A DNA stretch of 64,000 bases, from contig NZ_CP117522.1 of the NCBI RefSeq assembly GCF_031679605.1, positions 4,588,001-4,652,000 of the forward strand, written 5' to 3'. The DNA comes from Streptomyces luomodiensis (GTDB taxonomy: Bacteria > Actinomycetota > Actinomycetes > Streptomycetales > Streptomycetaceae). Every line of letters begins with the position of its first letter. Position 1 is the stretch's first letter. The translations under genes were made by a program, and so were the position numbers. Positions 9,801 to 22,000 of this stretch are shown here, piece after piece. The notes beneath the pieces were generated by a model that was not told the DNA's origin, did not search any database, and worked only from the letters and a program-made list of their open reading frames with translations.

Positions 9801-12800
9801 TCCGCGTAGGTCAGGGTCTCCTGGGCGGACTCGACCGCGATGGCGTCCGGTGTCTCGGCCACCTGGGCCGCGAACAGCTCGCCGAAGGTGGCCGGTTCGG
9901 GCGCCGTGCCCGTGTCGTTCCAGCGGGCCAGCCGGGCCCGCTCCTCGGCCGACAGCAGGTCCACCGCCGCCACCGGGCGCGCCGGGTCGTCGGCGAACGC
10001 CTCCAGCAGCCGCACCAGCCGCTCCCCGAGGGCGTGCGCGGCGGCCTCCTCGAAGAGGTCGGGGCGGTAGTCCAGCTTGAGGCTGAAGGAGCGGGTGCCG
10101 TCGGTGACGGCGAGCTGGAGCGGATAGTGCGTACCGTCCTGGATCTCGGCGTCCACGACGCCGAGCCCCTGGGCGGCCTCCTCCAGCCCGCCGGAGTCCA
10201 CGGGGAAGTTCTCGAAGGCGGTGGAGGTGTCGAACAGCGCACCGCCCGCGTCGGCGAGCCGCTGGATGTCGGTGAGCCCCAGGTATTTGTGCGGCAGCAG
10301 GTCCAGCTGCCGCTCCTGGAGCCGGGTGGCCACGTCCAGCAGGGTGTCGCCGCGTTCGACGGTGACCCGCACCGGCAGGGTGTTGATGAACAGGCCCACC
10401 ATCGTCTCGACGCCGGGGAGTTCGGCCGGGCGCCCGTTCACGGTCTCGCCGAACAGCACGTCGTCGCGGCCGGTGACCGCGCCCAGCAGCAGCCCCCACG
10501 CGGCCTGCACCACGGTGTTCTTGGTCAGCCCGTGCCGGCGGGCCCGCGCGGTGAGCGCGGCCGCGGCCTCCGGCGACAGTTCGGCCTGCCAGGCGTCCGG
10601 CCGCACCGGCCGGCGGGCCGGGTCGGCCGGGGCGACCAGTGTCGGCTCGTCCACCCCGGCCAGCGCGGTGCGCCAGGCGGCCTCGGCGGCCTGCCGGTCC
10701 TGCTCGGCCAGCCAGGCCAGGTAGTCGCGGTACGGGGTCACCGCGGGCAGCCCGGAGGCGTCCCCGCGCCGCCCGTACAGCTCGAACAGCTCGGCCATGA
10801 CCAGCGGTCCCGACCAGCCGTCCAGCAGGATGTGGTGGTTGGTGAAGAGCAGCCGGTGCTCGTCCTCGCCGAGCCGGATCAGGGTGAACCGCAGCAGCGG
10901 CGGCCGGCGCAGGTCGAAGCGGGTGGCGAGGTCGTCGGCCAGCAGCCGCTCCACAGCGGCCGTGCGGCCCGCCGCGTCGAGCCCGCTCACGTCCACCTCG
11001 GACCAGGGCACGTCCACCTCGCGCGGGATGACCTGGAGGGACTGGCCCCGCCCGCCCGGCTGGAAGGCGGCGCGCAGGTTCTCGTGGCGCGCGAGCACCG
11101 TGCGGGCCGCGTCGCGCAGCGCCGCCGGGTCCAGTTCGCCGCGCAGGTCGAGCGCCATCTGGACGTTGTAGACGTCCGAGCCGCGCTCGTCGTAGCGGGC
11201 GTGGAAGAGCAGTCCCTCCTGGAGCGGGGAGAGCGGGAGGACACCGGCGAGTCCCTGGTAGGCGGCCGCCAGCCGGTCGATCTCCGGCTGGTCGAGGTCC
11301 ACCAGCGGCAGGTCGGACGGGCTGAGCCCGCCGGCCTCGGGGCGTTCGGCGCAGGCGACCAGGGCGCGCAGCGCCCGGAACCAGGCGCGGCCCAGTTCCC
11401 GTACGTCCGCCTCGGTCAGCAGCCGGGTCGGGTAGATCCAGTTCGCCACCAGTCGCGGACCGTCGGGGTGGGTGACGGCGCTGGCCGTCAGGTCCAGGGT
11501 GTGCGGCAGCGGCATCGCGGCGTCGGCGACCGCCGACAGATCACCGGTCGCGGCCGGCTCCTCGGGGACGTCGGTGTGCGGTGACTCGCCCAGCCGGCCC
11601 AGGTAGTTGAAGCCGATCTGGGGTTCGGGGAAGCGGGCCAGCGCGCGGGCGGTCTGCGGGTTGAGGTGGCGCAGCAGACCGTAGCCGACGCCGTTGTCGG
11701 GGATGGTCCGCAGCCGCTCCTTGACCTGCTTGAGCGCCGCGCCGACGGCCGGTCCCGCGGCCGCGACGTCCGCCGCGCCGAGCTCTCCCGCGTCCAGCCG
11801 TACCGGGTACAGGCTGGTGAACCAGCCGACCGTGCGGGACAGATCGGCGCCGGGCACGATCTCCTCCCGGCCGTGGCCCTCGAGGTCGATCAGGACCTCG
11901 GAGCCCTCGCCCCGCCCGGTGGCTCGGCGCCACTGGGCGACGGCGATGGCGAGCGCGGTCAGCAGGACGTCGTTGACTCCGGCGCGGAAGGCGGCGGGCA
12001 CCCGGCCCAGCAGCGGTCCTGTCACCTCGGCCGGCAGGGTGAAGCGCAGGTGGGCGGCGGTGCCCATGGTGTCCTGGGCCGGGTCCAGCGGCTCTTCGGT
12101 GAGCAGCGGGTCGGGGCCGGTCAGCATGGTGCGCCACAGCGTCAGCTCCCGCATCCGCTCCGGTTCCCCGGCCGCCTCGGTGAGCGCTTGCGACCAGCGG
12201 CGGAACGAGGTGCCCACGGGTTCCAGCGCCACCCGGCGGCCCGCGCCCAGCGCCTCGATCGCCGCCTGGAGGTCGGGCAGCAGAATCCGCCAGGACACCC
12301 CGTCGACCACCAGGTGGTGGGCGACCAGGGCCAGCTGGCCGGGGGTGTCGGGGCCGGCGTCGAACCATACGGCCCGCACCATCCGGCCCTCGTCGGGGGC
12401 GAGTTCGGACTGGGCGGCGGCGATCTCCTCGGTGGCCCGCCGGTCCAGCTCCGCCTCGTCGTACCCGGCGCGCACCAGCTCGGTGACGTCGACCCGGCGC
12501 AGCACCTCCTCGGCCGGTACGGCGCCGGGCGGGGCGATCTCCAGCGACCAGCCGACGTCCTCGGCGATCCGGGTCAGGGTCATCCGCAGCGCGTCGTGGT
12601 GGTCCAGGACCGCCCGCAGCGCGCTGTGCAGCGTCCCCAGGCCGACACCAGGCGGGACGGGCATCGACATGGTCTGGTTGAACTGGTCGATGGTGCCGCC
12701 GCGTTCGCGCAGCCAGTGGATGATCGGGGTCAGGGGCACGTCCCCGACGGCGTCCGGGGCGGCCGGTTCGGGGGCGGCCCGGTCGGGCTCCTCGGCCGCC

Positions 12801-15800
12801 CCGACGGCCGCGGCCAGGGCCGCGACGGTCTTGTGCGCGAACACGTCGCGGGGGGTGAACCGCAGCCCCTCCTTGCGGGCGCGGCCGACCAGCTGGATGG
12901 AGATGATGCTGTCGCCGCCCAGTTCGAAGAAGCTGTCGTCCACGCCGACCCGCTCGACCCCGAGCACCTCGGCGAAGAGGGCGCACAGCGTCTCCTCGGC
13001 GGCGCCGCGCGGCGCCCGCGCGTCCTGCGACGCGCCGCCGAACGACGGGGCGGGCAGGGCCCGGTGGTCGAGCTTGCCGTTGACGGTGAGCGGCAGGGCG
13101 TCGAGGGTGACGAACGCGGCCGGGACCATGTGGTCCGGCAGCGCGGCCGCGGCGTACTCGCGCAGCTCCCGGCCGTCCGGCTCGCGGCCGCCGGCCTCCC
13201 GGCCGGCCGGCACCACGTAGGCGGCCAGCAGCTTGCGGCCCGGCTGGTCCTCGCGGACCCGCACCGCCACCTGGCCGACCGCCGGATGCGCGGCGAGCAC
13301 GGCCTCGATCTCGCCGAGTTCGATCCGGAAGCCGCGGATCTTCACCTGGTCGTCGGCGCGTCCCAGGTACTCCAGCCGCCCGTCCGCCATCCGGCGGGCG
13401 AGGTCGCCCGAGCGGTACATCCGGTCGCCCGGTGCGCCGAACGGGTCGGCGACGAACCGTTCGGCGGTGAGCCCGGGGCGGCCCAGATAGCCGCGTGCCA
13501 GGCCCGCGCCGGAGATGTACATCTCGCCGGGCGCGCCCGGCAGGACGGGTCGCAGCGCGGAGTCCAGCACCCGCACCCGCAGGTCGGGGATGGCCTCGCC
13601 GATCACGCTGCCGGTCGCGGCGGCGGCGCCCGCCCGGTCCAGTGCCACATGGCTGACGTGCACGGTGGTCTCGGTGATGCCGTACATGTTGACCAGCACC
13701 GGCGCCCGGTCGTCATGCCGCTCGTACCAGTCCTTCAGCCGCCACAGGTCCAGCGCCTCGCCGCCGAAGACGACGGTGCGCAGGGCGAGTTGCCGGCCGA
13801 GGGCCGGGTTGTCCCGGTCGGCGCCCATCAGCTGGTAGAAGGCGGAGGGGGTCTGGTTCAGCACGGTGACCCGCTCGCGCACCAGCAGCTCCAGGAACCT
13901 TTCGGGGGAGCGGCTGACGGCGTGGTCCACCACCACGAGCCGGCCGCCGTGCAGCAGCGGGCCCCAGATCTCCCACACCGAGAAGTCGAAGGCGTAGGAG
14001 TGGAACATCGTCCACACGTCGTCGGGTCCGAAGCCGAACCAGTGGTCGGTGGCGGTGAACAGCCGCACCACGTTGCGGTGCGGGATCTGCACGCCCTTGG
14101 GGCGCCCGGTCGAGCCGGAGGTGTAGATGACGTACGCCGGGGAGTCCGGGGTGAGGGCGGCGGTCCGGTCGGCGTCGGTGGGGTCGGTGTCCGGGCGCCC
14201 GGCGAGCCCGGCCCGCACCGCCGGGTCGTCCAGGGCCACCACGGGCAGCCCGTCCGGGAGCGCCCCGGCCACGGCGGGGCCGGCGCCGGCGCCGGTCAGC
14301 ACCAGCGCGGGCGCCGCGTCACCGGCCATGTAGGCGATCCGCTCGGCCGGGTAGTCCGGGTCCAGCGGCACATACGCGGCTCCCGCCTTGACCACGGCCA
14401 GCAGCGCCACGATCGTCTCGGCCGAGCGCGGCAGCGCCAGCGCGACCCGCCGCTCGGGGCCGGCGCCCCGGGCGATCAGCTCATGGGCCAGCCGGTTGGC
14501 GCGCGCGTTCAGCTCGCGGTAGGTCAGCGCGGTGTCGCCGGAGACGACGGCGGTGGCGTCCGGGCGGGCGGCCACCGCCGCCTCGAAGACCTCGGTGAGG
14601 GTGCGGGGCGCGCTCTCGGGCTGCTCCGCCCCCTCGGCGTGCGCACCGCGTTCGGCGGCGGTCCGCAGGTCCACCCGGCCCACCGGGAGCGCCGGGTCGG
14701 CGACGAACGCCTCCAGCAGCCGCACATAGCGGTCCGCCAGGGTGCGCACGGCGTCGGGGCCGAGCAGGTCCGGGCGGTAGGACCAGGTCAGGGTCAGCTC
14801 GTCGCCGCGCTGCGCGGCCAGCAGGCCGAGCGGATAGTGCACCGCGTCCTTGACGTCGGCGTCGACCACGCCGAGGTCGCGGGCGGTGGACTCCAGGGTC
14901 TCCGCGTCGACCGGGTAGTTCTCGAACACCACCAGGGTGTCGAACAGCTCCCCGGTGCCGGTGAGCCGCTGGATGTCGGCCAGCCCCAGGTACTGGTGGG
15001 CCATCAGCCCCGACTGCCGGGTCTGGAGCCGGTGCGCCATCTCCAGCAGGGTCTCCCCCGGCCGGGCGTCCACCCGCACCGGCAGGGTGTTGATGAACAG
15101 CCCGATCATGGACTCCACGCCGGGCAGCTCCGGCGGCCGTCCGGAGACGGTGGTGCCGAAGACCACGTCGTCCCGTCCGGTCAGCTGCCCCAGGACCACG
15201 CCCCAGGCGCCCTGCACCAGGGTGTTGACCGTCAGCCCGTGCTCACGGGCGGCGGCGAGCAGCCCGGCGCTCAGGCTTCCGGGCAGCTCCTGCGTCCACC
15301 GCTCCGGGGTGGCGGGGGCGCGTTCGGCGGCGGGGCCGCCGAGCAGCAGGGTCGGCTCGGTGACCCCGTCGAGGGCGGCCCGCCAGGCGTCCTCGGACGC
15401 CTGCCGGTCCTGCTCGGCGAGCCAGGCCAGATAGTCCCGGTACGGGGTCACCGGGGGCAGCCCGGTGTCGTCGCCGCCGCGCCCGTACAGCTCGAACAGC
15501 TCCCCGATCAGCAGCGGCATCGACCAGCCGTCCACCGCGATGTGGTGCACGGTCACCACGAAGCGGTGCCGGTCCTCCGCGAGCCGGATCAGGGTGCAGC
15601 GCAGCAGCGGCGGGGTGGCCAGGTCGAACCGGGCGGCGCGGTCCTCGGCCAGCAGCCGCGCCGGCTCCGCCGCCCGCCCGGCCTCCTCGGCCCCGCTCAG
15701 GTCCACCTCGGCCCAGGGGAGTTCCGCCTCGCGCGGGACCACCTGGAGGGAGCGGCCCGCGGCGGAGGTGCGGAACGAAGCGCGCAGGTTGTCGTGGCGG

Positions 15801-18800
15801 CGCAGCAGGGTACCGGCGGCCCGGCGCAGGGCCGCCGCGTCCAGCGGGCCGTGCAGCTCCAGGGCCGACTGGATGGTGTAGACGTCCGGTGCCGACTCGT
15901 CGTACACCGAGTGGAACAGCAGGCCCTGCTGGAGCGGCGAGAGCGGCAGGACGTCCACGAGCCCGCCGGGCGCGGCCTGGAGCCGGTCGATCTCGTCCTG
16001 GCCGATCTCCACCAGCGGCAGGTCGGACGGGGTGAGGCCGCCCGCGCCGGGGGCCTGGGCGTGTGCCGCGAGGGCGCGCAGCGCCTCGAACCACAGCCGG
16101 GCCGCCTCGGTGACCTCCTCGTCGGTGAGCAGTTCGGCGGAGTAGGTCCAGGAGGCCACCAGCCGCTGCCCGTCGGGGTGGGCGACGGTCGCGGCGTTGA
16201 CCTCGAGGGTGTACGCCAGTGGCATGGCGGCGTCGCCCGCGCCGGTGAGGTCGCGGACCCGCACGGTGTCGGCGGCCTCGGCGTCGGCCGCGTCCGCCTC
16301 GCCCATCCGGCCCAGGTAGTTGAAGCCGATCTGCGGTTCGGCGAAACCGGCCAGCTCCGGCCCGGTCTCGGGGTTGAGGTGGCGCAGCAGCCCGTAGCCG
16401 ATGCCCTTGTCCGGGATGGCCCGCAGCTGCTCCTTGACCGCCTTCAGCGCGGTGCCCAGCGCCGCGCCGCCGGCCCACAGCTCCTCCTCCGGCAGTGCGC
16501 CCGGGTCCAGCGCCACGGGGAAGAGGCTGGTGAACCAGCCGACCGTGCGGGACAGGTCGATCCCCTCGGCGATCTCCTCACGGCCGTGGCCCTCCAGCCC
16601 GACCAGCACCGCACCGCCCTCGCCCCGGCCGCGCTCCCGGCGCCAGCGGGCCACCGCCAGCGCGAGCCCGGTCAGCAGCACGTCGTTGATCTGGGCGTGG
16701 TAGGCGGCGGGGACCTGGTTCAGCAGCGCTTCGGTCACCTCGGCGGGCAGGGTCAGCGTCACCTGGCGGGCGACGCCCACCACGTCCCGCGCCGGGTCGG
16801 TCCGCCGCCCCGCCAGCAGCGGGTCGTCGGTGGCGGCGATGGTGCGCCACAGCTCCAGCTCGGCGACCCGCGCGGGGGTGGCCGCGTTCTCCGCCAGCAC
16901 CTGGGTCCAGCGGCGGAACGAGGTGCCCACGGGCTCCAGTTCGGGGGTCTTGCCGTTGCCGAGCGCCTCCAGCGCCGCCTGGAGGTCGGGCAGCAGCACC
17001 CGCCACGACACCCCGTCGACCACCAGGTGGTGGGCGACGACGGTGAGCCGCCCCGGGGCGGTGGGGCCGGCGTCCACCCACACGGCCTGGAGCATCCGGC
17101 CGTCCTCGGGCGCCAGCCGCCCCATCGCGGCCCGCACCTCCGCCTCGTCGCCCGGCGCCGCGACGCGCCGCACACAGTCCTCGGCCCGCACGGCGCCCAC
17201 CGGGGCCACCGCGAGCGCCCAGTCGGCGCCGGGCGCGCGGGTCAGCCGCAGCCGCAGCGCGTCGTGCCGGTCCAGCAGCGCCTGGACGGCGGTGTGCAGC
17301 CGGGCGAGGTCCAGGCCGGCCGGGACCGGCATGGTCATGGTCTGGTTGAACGCGTCGACGGGGCCGCCCTGCGCCTGCTGCCAGCGCATGATGGGCGTCG
17401 GCACGATCGGGCCTACCCCGTCCTCCGCGGTCACGGCCGGCTGCCGCGGGCCGTGGTCGAGCGCGGCGAGCCGGGCCACCGTGCGGTGCTCGAAGACCTG
17501 CCGCAGGGTCAGGTCCAGGCCCTCCTTACGGGCCCGGTGGGCGAGCTGGATGGAGGAGATGCTGTCCCCGCCCAGCTCGAAGAAGCTGTCGTGGACGCCG
17601 ACCGTCTCCACGCCCAGCACCTCGGCGAACAGCGCGCACAGCGCCGCCTCGCGCTCGGTGCGCGGCGCCCCGCCCGACGCCTCCGACGCCTCCGGTGCGG
17701 CCGGTGCGGCGGGCGCCTCGGCGGCGGCCTCGGCGGTCACCAGCCGGGCCCGGTCCTCGGGCGTGAAGGCGGGCACCGAGCCGGCGGGCCGCTGCGGGTC
17801 GGCGGCGAACGCGGCCAGGACGGTAAGGAACCGGTCCAGGATCTCCCGCCCGGCGCCCGCCACGAAGAGGTCGGGGCGGTAGTCCAGCCGCACCGTCATC
17901 CGCTCCCCGCGGACCGTGCCCTCCAGGTTGAGGGTGTAGTGGGTGGCGTCCACCGTGGTGGCGGCGACCGCGCCGATGCCCTCGGCGGAGTCCTTCAGGG
18001 TGTCGGTGTCGATCGGGTAGTTGGCGAAGATGGTGATCGCGTCGAACAGCTTCTCCTCGCCCGCCAGCTGCTGGATCTCGGCGAGCCCCAGATGCTTGTG
18101 GGCGAGCAGCTCGCTCTGCCGGTCCTGGAGCCCGCGCACCAGCTCCGCCAGCGGGCGCTCGGGGTCGATGCGCAGCCGTACCGGCAGGGTGTTGATGAAC
18201 AGCCCGACCATCGACTCCACCCCGGGCAGCTCCGGCGGCCGCCCGGAGACGGTCTCGCCGAACACCACGTCGTCCCGCCCGGTCAGACCGCCCAGCACCA
18301 GCCCCCACGCGGTCTGCACCACGCTGTTGAGGGTCAGGCCCAGGGAGCGGGCCCGGCGGCCGAGCGCGGCCGCCAGCTCGGCGTCCACCTGCTCGATCAG
18401 CGTCTCGGGCAGGGCGGGACCGCGCCGGGGGTCGGGCGGCGCCACCAGCGTCGGGCCGTCCACCCCGGCCAGCGCCCGCCGCCACGCCTCCTCCGCCTCG
18501 CCCTGGTCCTGCTGGGCGAGCCAGGCCAGGTACTCGCGGTAGGAGACGACGGGCGGCAGCTTCGAGGCGTCGCCACCGTTGGTGTAGAGGGCCATCAGCT
18601 CGCCCAGCACCAGCGGCATGGACCAGCCGTCCAGCAGGATGTGGTGGGCGGTGAACACGAAGCGGTACTCACGGTCGGCGAGCCGCACCAGGGAGAACCG
18701 CAGCGGCGGCCGCGCCAGGTCGAACCGCCGGGTCCGGTCCGCCGCCAGCAGCCGCGCCAGCTCCGCCTCCCGGTCCGCCTCGGCGACCTCGCGCAGATCG

Positions 18801-19090
18801 TGCTCCGCCCAGTCCGGTTCGGCCTCGCGCAGGATCACCTGCACCGGCTCACCGGACTTGCGGTTGCGGAAGGACGCCCGCAGGTTGTCATGGCGGCTCA
18901 GCACCGTCTCCACCGCGCCGCGCAGCCGTCCGGCGTCGATGTCCCGGCGCAGGTCCAGGGCCATCTGGATGACGTAGACGTCCGCGCCGGCCTCCTCGTA
19001 CAGGGCGTGGAAGAGCATGCCCTTCTGGAGCGGCGACAGCGGCCACACGTCCACGAAGCCCGGCTTCGTCACTTCGCTGGGTCCTTTCAT
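3803..19090 (-). CDS. Nonribosomal peptide synthetase, four modules with thioesterase (final subunit), 5095 aa
   Basis: Last subunit of the assembly line. Domains (approximate residues): C 10-440, T with carrier Ser510, E 560-1025; C 1035-1465, A 1485-2005, T Ser2061, E 2110-2605; C 2610-3035, A 3050-3640, T Ser3695; C 3750-4185, A 4210-4710, T Ser4771, TE 4830-5095. The first module has no A domain. Codes read by eye are DFWNVGMVHK (Thr, with E, so D-allo-Thr), DALLVGAVMK (unassigned) and DAYFWGVTFK (Ile/Val type). The TE has GWSMG (nucleophile Ser4910) and a CEHRQML His motif. All C and E domains here keep HHxxxDG. The third A domain holds a collagen-like insert. The ATG at 19090 overlaps the upstream stop (TGATG). 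A GTG at 19072, preceded by AAAGGA and giving MTKPG as in the upstream subunit, is the more likely start. Confidence 0.95.
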   Translation of the reverse strand: MKGPSEVTKPGFVDVWPLSPLQKGMLFHALYEEAGADVYVIQMALDLRRDIDAGRLRGAVETVLSRHDNLRASFRNRKSGEPVQVILREAEPDWAEHDLREVAEADREAELARLLAADRTRRFDLARPPLRFSLVRLADREYRFVFTAHHILLDGWSMPLVLGELMALYTNGGDASKLPPVVSYREYLAWLAQQDQGEAEEAWRRALAGVDGPTLVAPPDPRRGPALPETLIEQVDAELAAALGRRARSLGLTLNSVVQTAWGLVLGGLTGRDDVVFGETVSGRPPELPGVESMVGLFINTLPVRLRIDPERPLAELVRGLQDRQSELLAHKHLGLAEIQQLAGEEKLFDAITIFANYPIDTDTLKDSAEGIGAVAATTVDATHYTLNLEGTVRGERMTVRLDYRPDLFVAGAGREILDRFLTVLAAFAADPQRPAGSVPAFTPEDRARLVTAEAAAEAPAAPAAPEASEASGGAPRTEREAALCALFAEVLGVETVGVHDSFFELGGDSISSIQLAHRARKEGLDLTLRQVFEHRTVARLAALDHGPRQPAVTAEDGVGPIVPTPIMRWQQAQGGPVDAFNQTMTMPVPAGLDLARLHTAVQALLDRHDALRLRLTRAPGADWALAVAPVGAVRAEDCVRRVAAPGDEAEVRAAMGRLAPEDGRMLQAVWVDAGPTAPGRLTVVAHHLVVDGVSWRVLLPDLQAALEALGNGKTPELEPVGTSFRRWTQVLAENAATPARVAELELWRTIAATDDPLLAGRRTDPARDVVGVARQVTLTLPAEVTEALLNQVPAAYHAQINDVLLTGLALAVARWRRERGRGEGGAVLVGLEGHGREEIAEGIDLSRTVGWFTSLFPVALDPGALPEEELWAGGAALGTALKAVKEQLRAIPDKGIGYGLLRHLNPETGPELAGFAEPQIGFNYLGRMGEADAADAEAADTVRVRDLTGAGDAAMPLAYTLEVNAATVAHPDGQRLVASWTYSAELLTDEEVTEAARLWFEALRALAAHAQAPGAGGLTPSDLPLVEIGQDEIDRLQAAPGGLVDVLPLSPLQQGLLFHSVYDESAPDVYTIQSALELHGPLDAAALRRAAGTLLRRHDNLRASFRTSAAGRSLQVVPREAELPWAEVDLSGAEEAGRAAEPARLLAEDRAARFDLATPPLLRCTLIRLAEDRHRFVVTVHHIAVDGWSMPLLIGELFELYGRGGDDTGLPPVTPYRDYLAWLAEQDRQASEDAWRAALDGVTEPTLLLGGPAAERAPATPERWTQELPGSLSAGLLAAAREHGLTVNTLVQGAWGVVLGQLTGRDDVVFGTTVSGRPPELPGVESMIGLFINTLPVRVDARPGETLLEMAHRLQTRQSGLMAHQYLGLADIQRLTGTGELFDTLVVFENYPVDAETLESTARDLGVVDADVKDAVHYPLGLLAAQRGDELTLTWSYRPDLLGPDAVRTLADRYVRLLEAFVADPALPVGRVDLRTAAERGAHAEGAEQPESAPRTLTEVFEAAVAARPDATAVVSGDTALTYRELNARANRLAHELIARGAGPERRVALALPRSAETIVALLAVVKAGAAYVPLDPDYPAERIAYMAGDAAPALVLTGAGAGPAVAGALPDGLPVVALDDPAVRAGLAGRPDTDPTDADRTAALTPDSPAYVIYTSGSTGRPKGVQIPHRNVVRLFTATDHWFGFGPDDVWTMFHSYAFDFSVWEIWGPLLHGGRLVVVDHAVSRSPERFLELLVRERVTVLNQTPSAFYQLMGADRDNPALGRQLALRTVVFGGEALDLWRLKDWYERHDDRAPVLVNMYGITETTVHVSHVALDRAGAAAATGSVIGEAIPDLRVRVLDSALRPVLPGAPGEMYISGAGLARGYLGRPGLTAERFVADPFGAPGDRMYRSGDLARRMADGRLEYLGRADDQVKIRGFRIELGEIEAVLAAHPAVGQVAVRVREDQPGRKLLAAYVVPAGREAGGREPDGRELREYAAAALPDHMVPAAFVTLDALPLTVNGKLDHRALPAPSFGGASQDARAPRGAAEETLCALFAEVLGVERVGVDDSFFELGGDSIISIQLVGRARKEGLRFTPRDVFAHKTVAALAAAVGAAEEPDRAAPEPAAPDAVGDVPLTPIIHWLRERGGTIDQFNQTMSMPVPPGVGLGTLHSALRAVLDHHDALRMTLTRIAEDVGWSLEIAPPGAVPAEEVLRRVDVTELVRAGYDEAELDRRATEEIAAAQSELAPDEGRMVRAVWFDAGPDTPGQLALVAHHLVVDGVSWRILLPDLQAAIEALGAGRRVALEPVGTSFRRWSQALTEAAGEPERMRELTLWRTMLTGPDPLLTEEPLDPAQDTMGTAAHLRFTLPAEVTGPLLGRVPAAFRAGVNDVLLTALAIAVAQWRRATGRGEGSEVLIDLEGHGREEIVPGADLSRTVGWFTSLYPVRLDAGELGAADVAAAGPAVGAALKQVKERLRTIPDNGVGYGLLRHLNPQTARALARFPEPQIGFNYLGRLGESPHTDVPEEPAATGDLSAVADAAMPLPHTLDLTASAVTHPDGPRLVANWIYPTRLLTEADVRELGRAWFRALRALVACAERPEAGGLSPSDLPLVDLDQPEIDRLAAAYQGLAGVLPLSPLQEGLLFHARYDERGSDVYNVQMALDLRGELDPAALRDAARTVLARHENLRAAFQPGGRGQSLQVIPREVDVPWSEVDVSGLDAAGRTAAVERLLADDLATRFDLRRPPLLRFTLIRLGEDEHRLLFTNHHILLDGWSGPLVMAELFELYGRRGDASGLPAVTPYRDYLAWLAEQDRQAAEAAWRTALAGVDEPTLVAPADPARRPVRPDAWQAELSPEAAAALTARARRHGLTKNTVVQAAWGLLLGAVTGRDDVLFGETVNGRPAELPGVETMVGLFINTLPVRVTVERGDTLLDVATRLQERQLDLLPHKYLGLTDIQRLADAGGALFDTSTAFENFPVDSGGLEEAAQGLGVVDAEIQDGTHYPLQLAVTDGTRSFSLKLDYRPDLFEEAAAHALGERLVRLLEAFADDPARPVAAVDLLSAEERARLARWNDTGTAPEPATFGELFAAQVAETPDAIAVESAQETLTYAELAARADRLARVLTAAGVRPEDVVAQVLGRSVESVVASLAVMRTGAAYLPVDPDYPAERIAFMLDDARPVAVLTTRAYVEVVPTAPDRPLIVLDELGDLGDLGGPAGPAGPAGPADSDGRGGQVGPAGRGGQAGPAGPAASGGPGGQAGPAGLGGPAASGGRGGQAGPAGSGDPGGQAGIGGQAGHAAADDAAAAGDAAVGGPDPARVRVDGPAYVIYTSGSTGMPKGVVVTHRGLAAFAAAERERFAVAGDSRVLQFSSPSFDASVLELCAALTSGATLVVPAPGPLAGEPLAEVLAERRVTHALIPPAALATVPAQELPDFRGLVVGGEACPAELVARWAPGRRMVNAYGPTESTVMVTTSGPLAADTGLPPIGAPVPGTRAYVLDGSLRPAPPGVAGELYVSGAGLARGYLRRPALTAERFVADPFGAPGDRMYRTGDVVRWRADGQLEFVGRADDQVKIRGFRIELGEVENRLAAHPDVAQATVVVREDRPGDRRLVGYAVTEAPVTPAELRGFLAGELPGYMVPAAVVVLDALPLTSNGKVDRKALPVPEYGAAGERRAPRDPREETLCGLFAEVLGIDEVGIDDGFFDLGGHSLLATRLVNRIRTVLGAELPVRVVFEAPTVATLVGRLAGAAGAREELRPAERPETVPLSYAQRRLWFINQVEGGTGTYNIPLAVRLRGELDTGALRAALSDVVARHESLRTVFPVRDGVPAQRVLPPGEAPVALEVAEATPEGLEPALAAAAAEDFDLTADIPLRARLLRLTPHEHVLLVVVHHIAGDGASLAPFARDLGTAYRARLEGRPPAYAPLPVQYADYALWQRRTLGAEDDPDSAISRQLDHWRDALAGLPEELSLPTDRPRPAEAGHAGETVPVPIGADLARGVFDLARTTGASPFMVLQAAVAALLTRLGAGTDIPLGTVVAGRTDQALEELVGFFVNTLVLRTDTSGDPGFRALVERVRSADLAAYAHQDVPFERLVEELSPVRSLARNPLFQVAISYQNNEPADLELPGLTLEPQPAGADIAKFDLTFAFAEEPAEASAEALAEESAEAGSVPVLGAGIEFNSALFDRSTVETMAERLVRLLTAAVADPEQPLGRLELLAPKERARLLPRAGETAEEVPAGTVVSRFEARVAAAPGATAVVADGVTLTYAELNARANRLAHRLIGLGVRPDDRVAILQDRSVELVVSTLAVLKAGAAYVPLDSRAPVARLESIVAETRAGTLLTDRAMAGVEFAHSAHVLVVDEERPQGEENEPAGPADPAVPLSAGQLAYIMYTSGSTGKPKGIAITHQDVVALAADGRWRGGAHDRVLVHSPHAFDASTYEMWAPLLGGGTCVLAAPGQLDAGRLRGHAERDGLTAVFLTTALFNLMAEEDPGCFAGLAQVWTGGEQVSPGAFQRVLDACPDTEVVHVYGPTETTTFATCHPMRAPHRVGTTVPIGRAMDRMRAYVLDERLEPALPGVVGELYLAGAGVARGYVNLPGLTAERFTADPYGPPGARMYRTGDLVRWDAEGRVEFVGRADHQVKIRGLRIELGEIETAVAAAEEVAQVTVVVHEDRPGSKKLVAYVVPAAGSGAGRPDTGALRDRVAAVLPEYMVPAAFVPLAALPLTPNGKVDRKALPAPDFGTSAGGGRGPRNPREELLCGLFAELLRVPRVGIDDNFFELGGDSIVSIQLVSRIRSVFGAEVSNRAVFQAPTVAELIELMGRDTTDATDAGNTGDGGFEVLLPLRTGGDQPPLFCVHPVGGVSWMYAGLLRHLPADRPVYGVQARGIARAEALPASISEMAADYVEQIRAVRPHGPYHLLGWSMGALVAHEMAVQLRRAGEEVGVLVNLDQPPMPAEEFGEAFAAADEQKVLAVLLDFAGHDPGAFGDGPLEYGAVMEVLRAEGSALATFEEPDILRIGQVNNHNWELTLGHEPEVYDGDVLLFVATESEDFPDDPAGKVASWTDRIAPYVGGRMTVHEVDCEHRQMLQPVPLAEIGRVVRETLDRKN
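9205..9500 (-). other. Collagen-like Gly/Pro/Ala insertion inside an A domain
   Basis: About 100 residues of G-P-A, G-Q-A and G-R-G type triplets lie between the A2 region and the A3 motif YTSGSTG of the third module (residues about 3197-3296). The corresponding A domain at 31790-33240, which is otherwise almost identical, has only an ordinary short acidic linker at this place. The DNA itself is a degenerate tandem repeat, so expansion by slippage or unequal recombination is likely. The reading frame is kept. Confidence 0.85.
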
Positions 19091-22000
19091 CAGAGGCCAC
19101 TCTCGAATTCGTCGATCTCGTCCTGGGACAGCGCCAGCAAGGAGATGTCGGACGGGGTGAAGCCGCCCGCCTCGGGGCGTTCGGCATGGGTGACCAGCGC
19201 GGTCAGCGCCTCGAACCAGTAGTCGGCCACCCGGCGCACCTCGTCCTCCTCGAGCAGCGCGCCCGGCCAGGACCAGATCGCCACCAGGGACACCCCGTCG
19301 GGGCGGTCCTGGGCGACGGCGCTGACGCCGAGGGCGTGGGCGAGCGGGCGTGCCGGGTCGCCGCCGCTGCCGAGCGTCTCGGTCGCCTCCGGCGGGGCCG
19401 CCCAGTCCTCGGCGCGGACCGCGTCGGGGTCCACGGCGGCGAACCGGCCCAGGTAGTTGAAGCCGATCTGCGGTTCGGCGAAGCCCGCCAGCTCCGGTCC
19501 GGTCTCGGGGTTGAGGTGGCGCAGCAGCCCGTAGCCGATGCCCTTGTCCGGGATGGCCCGCAGCTGCTCCTTGACCGCCTTCAGCGCGGTGCCCAGCGCC
19601 GCGCCGCCGGTGCGCAGCTCCTCCTCCGGCAGCTGACCGGGGTCCACGGCCACCGGGTAGAGGGTGGTGAACCAGCCGGCCGTACGGGACAGGTCGACAC
19701 CGTCGGCGATCTCCTCACGGCCGTGGCCCTCCAGGCCGATCAGCACCGCCGACCCGTCGCCCCGGCCGCGTTCCCGGCGCCAGCGGGCCACCGCCAGGGC
19801 GAGCCCGGTCAGCAGGGCGTCGTCCACCCCGGCGTTGAACGCGGCGGGCACCCGGCCCAGCAGCGGCTCGGCCACCTCGGGCGGCAGCGTCACGGTCAGC
19901 TGGCGGGCGGTGCCCACCACATCGCGCGCCGGGTCCAGACCGCGGTCCGCCAGCAGCGGATCGGGCGTGGCCAGCACCGAGCGCCACAGCGGGAGTTCGC
20001 CGGCCCGCGCGGCGGACCCGGCCTGCTGGGTCAGCAGCCGCGCCCAGCGGCGGAAGGAGGTGCCCACGGGCGCGAGCCGCGCGTCCTCCCCCGCCGTCAC
20101 CGCCTGCCAGGCGGCCTTCAGGTCCTCCTGGAGGACCCGCCAGGACACCCCGTCCACGGCGAGGTGGTGGACGACCAGCATCAGCCGGCCGGGCCGGTCG
20201 CGTCCGGCGTCGAACCACACGGCCCGCACCAGCTCCCCCGCCTCGGGCGACAGTTCGCCCTGGACCAGGGCCTGGGCGGCGGCGACCTCGTCGATCAGCC
20301 GGTCCCGCGGCACGGCGGAGATGTCCACCCGGCGGATCAGCCGGGCGGCCTCCACCGCGCCCTTGGGCGCGACCTCCAGCCGGGCCCCGGTCTCGCCGGT
20401 GGCGGGCAGCAGCCTGGCGCGCAGCATGTCGTGGTGGTCCAGCAGTACCTGGAGCGCGGCGGCGAGCAGGCTCTCGGTGCAGTCCGCGGGCACCTGGACG
20501 AGGTTGGCCTGGTGCACGCTCGCGGTGGGCCCGCCGCGCTCGTACAGGTCGAGCATGACGGGCGTGAGCGGCAGTTCGCCGATCGCGTCCTCGGGGGACT
20601 CACCGACGGCCCGGTCCTCCTCCGCGCGGGCGACCCGGGCGAGCGCCCGCACCGTCTTGTGCTTGAAGATCTCCCGCAGGCTGATGGTCAGCCCGGCCTT
20701 GCGGGCGCGGCTGGCGAGCTGGATGGAGACGATGCTGTCGCCGCCCAGCTCGAAGAAGTCCTCGTCCAGACCGACCTCGGGGACGCCCAGCACCTCCCGG
20801 AAGATCCCGGCGAGCAGTTCCTCGCGCGCACCGTCCTCGCCCCGCTCCGCCGCCACCGGTGCGGTGCGGGCGGTGCGGGCCTCCAGCGCGGGCCGCACCG
20901 AGGCCCACCAGCGAGCCGGGGCGTCGTCGCCGAGCTGCCCGACGGGGGTGCCGGGGCCGTCCGCCATGGCGCGCAGCACGCCGCGCAGCGCGGCCATCAG
21001 CTCGGCGATCTCGGTGGCGGTGAACAGGTCGGGGCGGTAGCCGAGCCGGCAGTGCAGCGCGGTGCCGTCCATACCGGCGTCCAGGGTCAGCGGGTAGTGG
21101 GTGGCGTCGTTCATCTCCACGTCCACCGCCCGGACCCGGCCGTCGTCCTCGCCGCCGAACCCGGCCCCGTCGGTGGGCACGTTCTGGAACACCAGCAGGG
21201 TGTCGAACAGCTCGCCGTGGCCGGTGAGCGGCCGCAGGTCCACCAGCCGGACGTCCTGGTGGTCCAGCAGCTCGGTCTGGTGCCGCCACAGCCGGCGCAG
21301 CAGCTCCTCCAGCGGTTCCTCCGGGTCGATGGTGACCCGCACCGGCACGGTGTTGATGAACAGGCCCACCATCCGCTCGATGCCCGGCACCTGCGGCGGA
21401 CGCCCGGCCACGGTGGTGCCGAAGACCACGTCGTGGCGTCCGGTGATCCGGCTGAGCAGCAGCCCCCAGGCGGCCTGCACGACGGTGTTCATCGTCAGCC
21501 CGTGGCGGTGGGCGGTCGCGGTGAGCGCCGCGACCAGCTCGCGGTCCATATGCGCGGAGACCTTCTCCGTCATCACCGGCAGCCGGTCCGGATCGGCGGG
21601 CGCCAGCAGCGTCGGCCCGGCGAGCCCATCCAGCTCCCGCCGCCAGGCCGCCCGCGAGACCTCGGGGTCCCGGTCGGTCAGCCAGCGCAGGTAGTCCCGG
21701 TACGGGCGGGCCGGGGGCAGTGCGGACTCATTGCCCGCGGCCGCGTACAGCCGCATCAGCTCGTCGAGCAGGATCGGCGTGGACCAGCCGTCCAGCAGCA
21801 GGTGGTGCCAGGTGAGCACCAGCCGGTGGCGGCCCGCGCCGAGCCGCACCAGGGTGCAGCGCAGCAGCGGCGGCCGGGCCGGGTCGAACCGGTGGGCGCG
21901 GTCCTCGGCCATCACGCGGGCCAGTTCGGCGGCGCGCTCCGGCTCGTCGTGGCCGCTCAGGTCGATCTCGGCCCAGGGCAGTTCGCCCTCGGCGAGGATG

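Noticed and set aside
3560..19222. Very long plus-strand open frames opposite the NRPS genes (2500 residues and more)
   Set aside because: They are antisense shadows of high-GC coding sequence, rich in Arg, Gly, Gln and His with no domains. The minus-strand frames encode recognisable NRPS domains throughout.
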